The notes below the pieces were generated by a model. That model saw nothing but the letters and a program-made list of their open reading frames with translations. It searched no databases and was not told the origin of the DNA. A program made the position numbers and the translations under genes. From the NCBI GenBank assembly GCA_900759225.1, contig CAAEUM010000071.1, positions 1-10,231 of the forward strand: a DNA stretch of 10,231 nucleotides, written 5' to 3'. The DNA is from Lachnospiraceae bacterium. GTDB lineage: Bacteria; Bacillota; Clostridia; Lachnospirales; Lachnospiraceae. Each line of letters starts with the position of its first letter. Position 1 is the first letter of the stretch. Shown here in pieces: positions 7,126 through 10,231 of this stretch.

Positions 7126-8508
7126 TTACTGTTCTGCCATATATGCAGCCTGTTCTTCTGTTAAGAAGTTGGCCCACTTATCAAGGCATTCCTGTGATGT
7201 CATCTCACCCAGCATAACTGCCTGGAAATCAGTTGTCATATCACCATTAATAAAGCTAAAATAAGAGGTCAGCCAGTATGGATTCTGAATCTGAACAAAG
7301 TTCTCATCCTCAACAATCTCCATACATGTCTGCATTGTAACATCGTTCTTGAACCAGTCTGTTTCATAGCAGGCTACATTGGTTGGTACCTTTGCCATCA
7401 TCTGATCCATACGGTTCATCATCTCAGCAGAGCAAAGTGCCTCAACTAATGCCATTGCACCACTGTAATCAGCATCCTCTCCCTTATTGCAGATAGAGAA
7501 AATGTTTGGCTGCATTGCAGAGGTAAAATATCTTCCCTTATCATTTGTCAAAGCCTTTGTAACTGCGTAATTTCCTTCACCCAGATTTGACTTATGGCTC
7601 TTCTCAGAAGAAGAATTGTGCATTACATAAAGAGCAGTTCCTGCACCAAACTCTGCTACCATCTCGTTAAAACCGTTATTTACACAGTCACCAGATACCC
7701 ATCCATTTTTATAAATATCAACATAAGCATCCATTGCCTCTACAAACTCAGGTGCATTGAGGATACATTTTCCGTTTTCATCAAAATAAGAACCCTCATA
7801 GCCAAGACCATCTGTGTAGGTAAAAAGCCAGCCTAACAGATTATCATAAGGCTTATTTCCTCTTAAGCTAAAGAAATATCTGCCTGCATCCTTATCTGCA
7901 TATTTCTCACAATCTGCCAGGAATTCTGCCTGTGTCATAGGAACCTCAATTCCTTTTTCTTTAAAAGCAGCTGCATTATACCAGGATAAATCCTGATTGT
8001 ATCCGTAAGGAACACCGTAAAGGTCCTCTCCTCCAGCTAATCCCTTCAATGTTTCTATCAGAGAAGGAACAATATCTTTTGACCCCTCCCACGCTTCAAA
8101 CTCTGCCTGCATCGGATGAAGAGCATCCATTGCCACATAAGTCATAACATTAGAAAATCCAAGGCTCACCACATCCGGCATCGTTCCTGTTGCAATTGCT
8201 GTAGTAAACGCATCAGGGAAATCCTTATTTGCAAAGCCTGTATAAACATACTCATACTTGTCCTGACTTGCATTCAGCTCCGCAAATATCTCCTCAAACA
8301 TTGCTGAGGACGCCTCATCAGCCGCATGATACCAAAACTCAATTTTCTGTTTTTCACCAGTTTCAGCCTTTGCCTCTTCCTTTGTTTCAGCCGAAGCCCC
8401 ACCTGATGTCTGAGCAGGTACTTCCGTTTCCTTTGCTCCTCCGCCGCATCCAGTCAACATACCAGCTGTCATAGATACTGCCAAAAGCACAGATAATGTT
8501 TTTTTCAT
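7126..8508 (-). CDS. ABC transporter sugar-binding lipoprotein (CUT1 type)
   Basis: A 460-residue extracellular solute-binding protein of the SBP_bac_1 type, which delivers an oligosaccharide to the two permeases. The lipoprotein signal is MKKTLSVLLAVSMTAGMLTGC, with lipobox LTGC and Cys21 as the lipid anchor. A Gly/Ala/Glu/Lys-rich tether (22-53) leads into the binding domain, which starts KIEFWYHAADEASSAMFEEIFAELNAS. TGTMPDVVSLG and LYGVPYGYNQDLSWYN fit the pattern of CUT1 binding proteins that have the stretch giving PDV and a GVPY motif. Length and order are normal. TAGGAGG lies nine bases before the ATG. It sits third in the operon, after both permeases, where binding-protein genes are more often first. 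A gap of 67 bases with a palindrome separates it from the MalG-type gene, and a strong hairpin follows it. The ligand cannot be named; the enzymes downstream suggest a plant-glycan fragment. Confidence 0.93.
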   Translation of the reverse strand: MKKTLSVLLAVSMTAGMLTGCGGGAKETEVPAQTSGGASAETKEEAKAETGEKQKIEFWYHAADEASSAMFEEIFAELNASQDKYEYVYTGFANKDFPDAFTTAIATGTMPDVVSLGFSNVMTYVAMDALHPMQAEFEAWEGSKDIVPSLIETLKGLAGGEDLYGVPYGYNQDLSWYNAAAFKEKGIEVPMTQAEFLADCEKYADKDAGRYFFSLRGNKPYDNLLGWLFTYTDGLGYEGSYFDENGKCILNAPEFVEAMDAYVDIYKNGWVSGDCVNNGFNEMVAEFGAGTALYVMHNSSSEKSHKSNLGEGNYAVTKALTNDKGRYFTSAMQPNIFSICNKGEDADYSGAMALVEALCSAEMMNRMDQMMAKVPTNVACYETDWFKNDVTMQTCMEIVEDENFVQIQNPYWLTSYFSFINGDMTTDFQAVMLGEMTSQECLDKWANFLTEEQAAYMAEQ

Positions 8509-8544
8509 AGTCTGTTTCCTCCTAAATAAATTATATATAGTTTG

Positions 8545-8559
8545 TCTGACACCGTCAGA
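8545..8559. promoter_or_regulatory. Perfect palindrome upstream of the binding-protein gene
   Basis: TCTGAC and GTCAGA form a perfect six-base inverted repeat around ACC in the 67-base gap between the MalG-type permease and binding-protein genes. No U-tract follows in the operon direction, so it is not a normal terminator. An AT-rich TATATATAAT lies downstream on the minus strand (about 8530-8540), with a TTCTGA inside the palindrome at a -35-like distance. It could be an operator over an internal promoter, or just an mRNA hairpin. No regulator family was recognised. Confidence 0.4.
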
Positions 8560-8575
8560 AGCTACCGCTTATTAC

Positions 8576-9418
8576 TTATCCCTTTACAGCTCCGCTCGTA
8601 GCGCCACCAGTCAGATTTCTCTGGATAAATGCAAACAGCAGGAGTGCCGGAATCAGTGCTACTACACAGGCTGCAGCAATGCCGCCGTAATTGGTATTTG
8701 CCTCGCCCTGGAAGATACTGAGCGCCAGCGGGATTGTATATTTTTCTTTTCTGGTAATAAAAGCAGTTGCATATACGTATACATTCCAGGAATTAATAAA
8801 AGCATATGCACCGGTTGCCACAATACTTGGCTTCATTGCAGGAAGCAGTATTTTAAACACAGCCTGAAGCAGATTGCAGCCATCAACCTGTGCAGCTTCT
8901 TCCAAGGTTCTCGGAATCGCATTGTAATATCCCATCATCATGAACATGCAATACGGAAGGTTTGTACAGGAGCATACAATGATCAGAGAGCGAAGATCAT
9001 TGATCAACTTCAGATTATTCATTGTTTCAAACAGAGGGATCATCAGCACAACTGCAGGGAACATCTGAGTACACAGCAGGAGTATATATACAAATGTTTT
9101 TCCCTTAAATTTATACCGTGACATAGCATAGCCACCAATCAGCGCCATTGTACTTACCAGAAACGTCACTGATATGGAAACGATAAAGCTGTTAATAAAA
9201 TATACTTCAAAATGCAGGTTGCTGAACAGATTCGTAAAATTTTCAAAGGTCAGTTCCCTGGGCCAATATGTAAGAGGTTTTGCAAATACCTCCGTACTTG
9301 TTTTTAATGCCGTTACGAGTATCCAGTAAAAAGGAGCTAATGTAAAAAACAAGAACATCGTTATTGGAATACCTAAAAATAAAACCTTCTTTATTTTTTC
9401 TTTATTTTTGTTGTTCAT
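8576..9418 (-). CDS. MalG-type ABC sugar permease (CUT1)
   Basis: A 280-residue inner-membrane permease, the normal length for MalG-like partners. About six membrane segments are visible, near 13-37, 75-99, 109-131, 142-163, 198-218 and 247-267. The loop that contacts the ATPase carries the EAA motif, EEAAQVDGCNLLQAVFKILLP (from about 173), with its conserved Gly. The C-terminal TSGAVKG is typical of the family. It pairs with the MalF-type protein upstream to form the channel. The ATG at 9418 overlaps the MalF stop by one base (TGATG), so reinitiation is likely. AAGGAGG lies ten bases before this ATG; a TTG immediately before it, at 9421, has tighter spacing of seven bases and could also start translation, adding one residue. 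No ATPase gene is seen in the window, which fits use of a shared ATPase. Confidence 0.94.
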   Translation of the reverse strand: MNNKNKEKIKKVLFLGIPITMFLFFTLAPFYWILVTALKTSTEVFAKPLTYWPRELTFENFTNLFSNLHFEVYFINSFIVSISVTFLVSTMALIGGYAMSRYKFKGKTFVYILLLCTQMFPAVVLMIPLFETMNNLKLINDLRSLIIVCSCTNLPYCMFMMMGYYNAIPRTLEEAAQVDGCNLLQAVFKILLPAMKPSIVATGAYAFINSWNVYVYATAFITRKEKYTIPLALSIFQGEANTNYGGIAAACVVALIPALLLFAFIQRNLTGGATSGAVKG

Positions 9419-10231
9419 CAATACATTTCCTCCTTTCCAAGTTTTCCAATCCGGATATAAGCAAATGCGACGATCATCATAATACAGCTTGCAATCGCAG
9501 CCAGAGCAGACGCATAACCATAATTATATTCCAGTTTAAACTTCTGCATAATGTACAGCGGCATGGTCATAGTTGCATTATTAGGGCCGCCGCCTGTCAG
9601 AGTATTGATCAGATCGACTGCATTGAATGTCCAGATCGATCTCAGCAGCGTTGTAATGACAATCGTGTCCTTGATCATCGGCAGTGTGATCTTAAATAAG
9701 GTCGTCCATGTCCTTGCACCATCAATACGGGCTGACTCATAAATGTCATCTGATATACTGGTGAGCGCTGACAAATAGCTTATAGTAAAGAAAGGAATAC
9801 CTCTCCAGACATTGGCGATGATAACAGCCAGCATAGCCCGGTTACTGTCGGAAAACCAGGAAATATTTTTATCAATAATTCCCAGCTTTAAAAGCAGGTC
9901 ATTTAATACGCCAAAGGTCTCACCATAGATCAAAGACCAGATGATCGCTACCATAACACCTGCAACTGCCCACGGTGAAAGCAGCAATGCGCGGATAAAT
10001 CCTCTGCCTTTAAATTTCTGGTTCAGCAGATATGCCAGCCAGAAGCCCAAAACTGTCTGAGCAGCCACACTGACTGCAACCCAGATAACAGAATTTTTAA
10101 TTGCTTTCATGAAAACTTCATCTTCTGTAAATACAGTAATAAAATTCTGGAAGCCAATGAACTGCCTGTCTTTTGGTTTCAAAAGCTGATAATCCTGGAG
10201 GCTCATAATAAATACGTTTACCATAGGCCAA
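9418..10231 (-). CDS. MalF-type ABC sugar permease, 5' end beyond the window
   Basis: A partial gene. The reading frame stays open to the window edge: before the Met at 10224 come Pro and Trp codons, giving WPMVNVFIMSLQDY, which is the usual end of the first membrane helix and start of the following loop in MalF-like proteins. The true start is therefore outside the window, probably a few tens of codons upstream. Counting from Met at 10224, further membrane segments lie near 44-68, 78-100, 130-152, 185-205 and 235-258. The EAA loop is YESARIDGARTWTTLFKITLP (162-182), and LTGGGPNNAT (209-218) is the family's conserved loop that typifies CUT1 permeases. It ends KEEMY and its stop overlaps the next permease start. 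It forms the heterodimeric channel with that protein. The operon promoter is not visible. Confidence 0.92.
   Translation of the reverse strand, partial: WPMVNVFIMSLQDYQLLKPKDRQFIGFQNFITVFTEDEVFMKAIKNSVIWVAVSVAAQTVLGFWLAYLLNQKFKGRGFIRALLLSPWAVAGVMVAIIWSLIYGETFGVLNDLLLKLGIIDKNISWFSDSNRAMLAVIIANVWRGIPFFTISYLSALTSISDDIYESARIDGARTWTTLFKITLPMIKDTIVITTLLRSIWTFNAVDLINTLTGGGPNNATMTMPLYIMQKFKLEYNYGYASALAAIASCIMMIVAFAYIRIGKLGKEEMY

Noticed and set aside
9419..9421. TTG start for the MalG-type permease
   Set aside because: An ATG directly follows, so the TTG adds one residue only. Its spacing to the ribosome binding site is good, so it stays possible, but ATG is the safer choice.
10222..10224. ATG as the true start of the MalF-type permease
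   Set aside because: The frame remains open upstream with Pro and Trp codons, and the protein begins mid-way through the expected first helix. The gene is cut by the window edge.

Overview
The window looks like chromosomal DNA from a low-to-moderate GC anaerobic Firmicute, most probably a gut Lachnospiraceae relative. The reasons are the strong AGGAGG-type ribosome binding sites, an NlpC/P60 wall hydrolase with a Thr/Glu/Pro-rich linker, a lipoprotein-type sugar-binding protein, and a CUT1 sugar transporter next to cytoplasmic glycan-degrading enzymes. The organism is inferred from style only. There are eight genes, seven on the minus strand and one on the plus strand. I see no rRNA, tRNA, CRISPR array, insertion sequence or phage gene.

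Right side (3507-10231, all minus strand, transcribed right to left): one apparent carbohydrate-use operon. In order it holds a MalF-type permease cut by the window edge, a MalG-type permease, a sugar-binding lipoprotein, a 668-residue protein with a ConA-like N-terminal domain and an FG-GAP beta-propeller that resembles polysaccharide lyases, and a GH43 glycosidase. Junctions are tight: TGATG between the permeases, ATGA between the propeller protein and GH43. The two wider gaps each hold a perfect inverted repeat. No ATPase is visible; many Firmicute CUT1 importers use a shared MsmX-type ATPase encoded elsewhere. Neither enzyme has a signal peptide, so the likely scheme is import of an oligosaccharide followed by cleavage in the cytoplasm. 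The substrate is not fixed by the sequence; xylan, arabinan or pectin side chains, or an arabinogalactan-type gum, would all fit.

Middle (2709-3440, plus strand): a single SDR gene with its own predicted promoter and a strong terminator. It looks like FabG, but its active-site region resembles YmfI, the EF-P 5-aminopentanone reductase of Bacillus subtilis, so it may belong to translation-factor modification and not fatty acid synthesis.

Left side (23-2462, minus strand): thioredoxin reductase (trxB) followed by a secreted SH3/NlpC-P60 peptidoglycan endopeptidase whose start overlaps the trxB stop by 8 bases. The 246-base gap between trxB and the SDR gene carries two divergent extended -10 promoters.

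Nothing here is certainly a new system. The least explained piece is the cytoplasmic ConA-like/propeller protein in the sugar operon.
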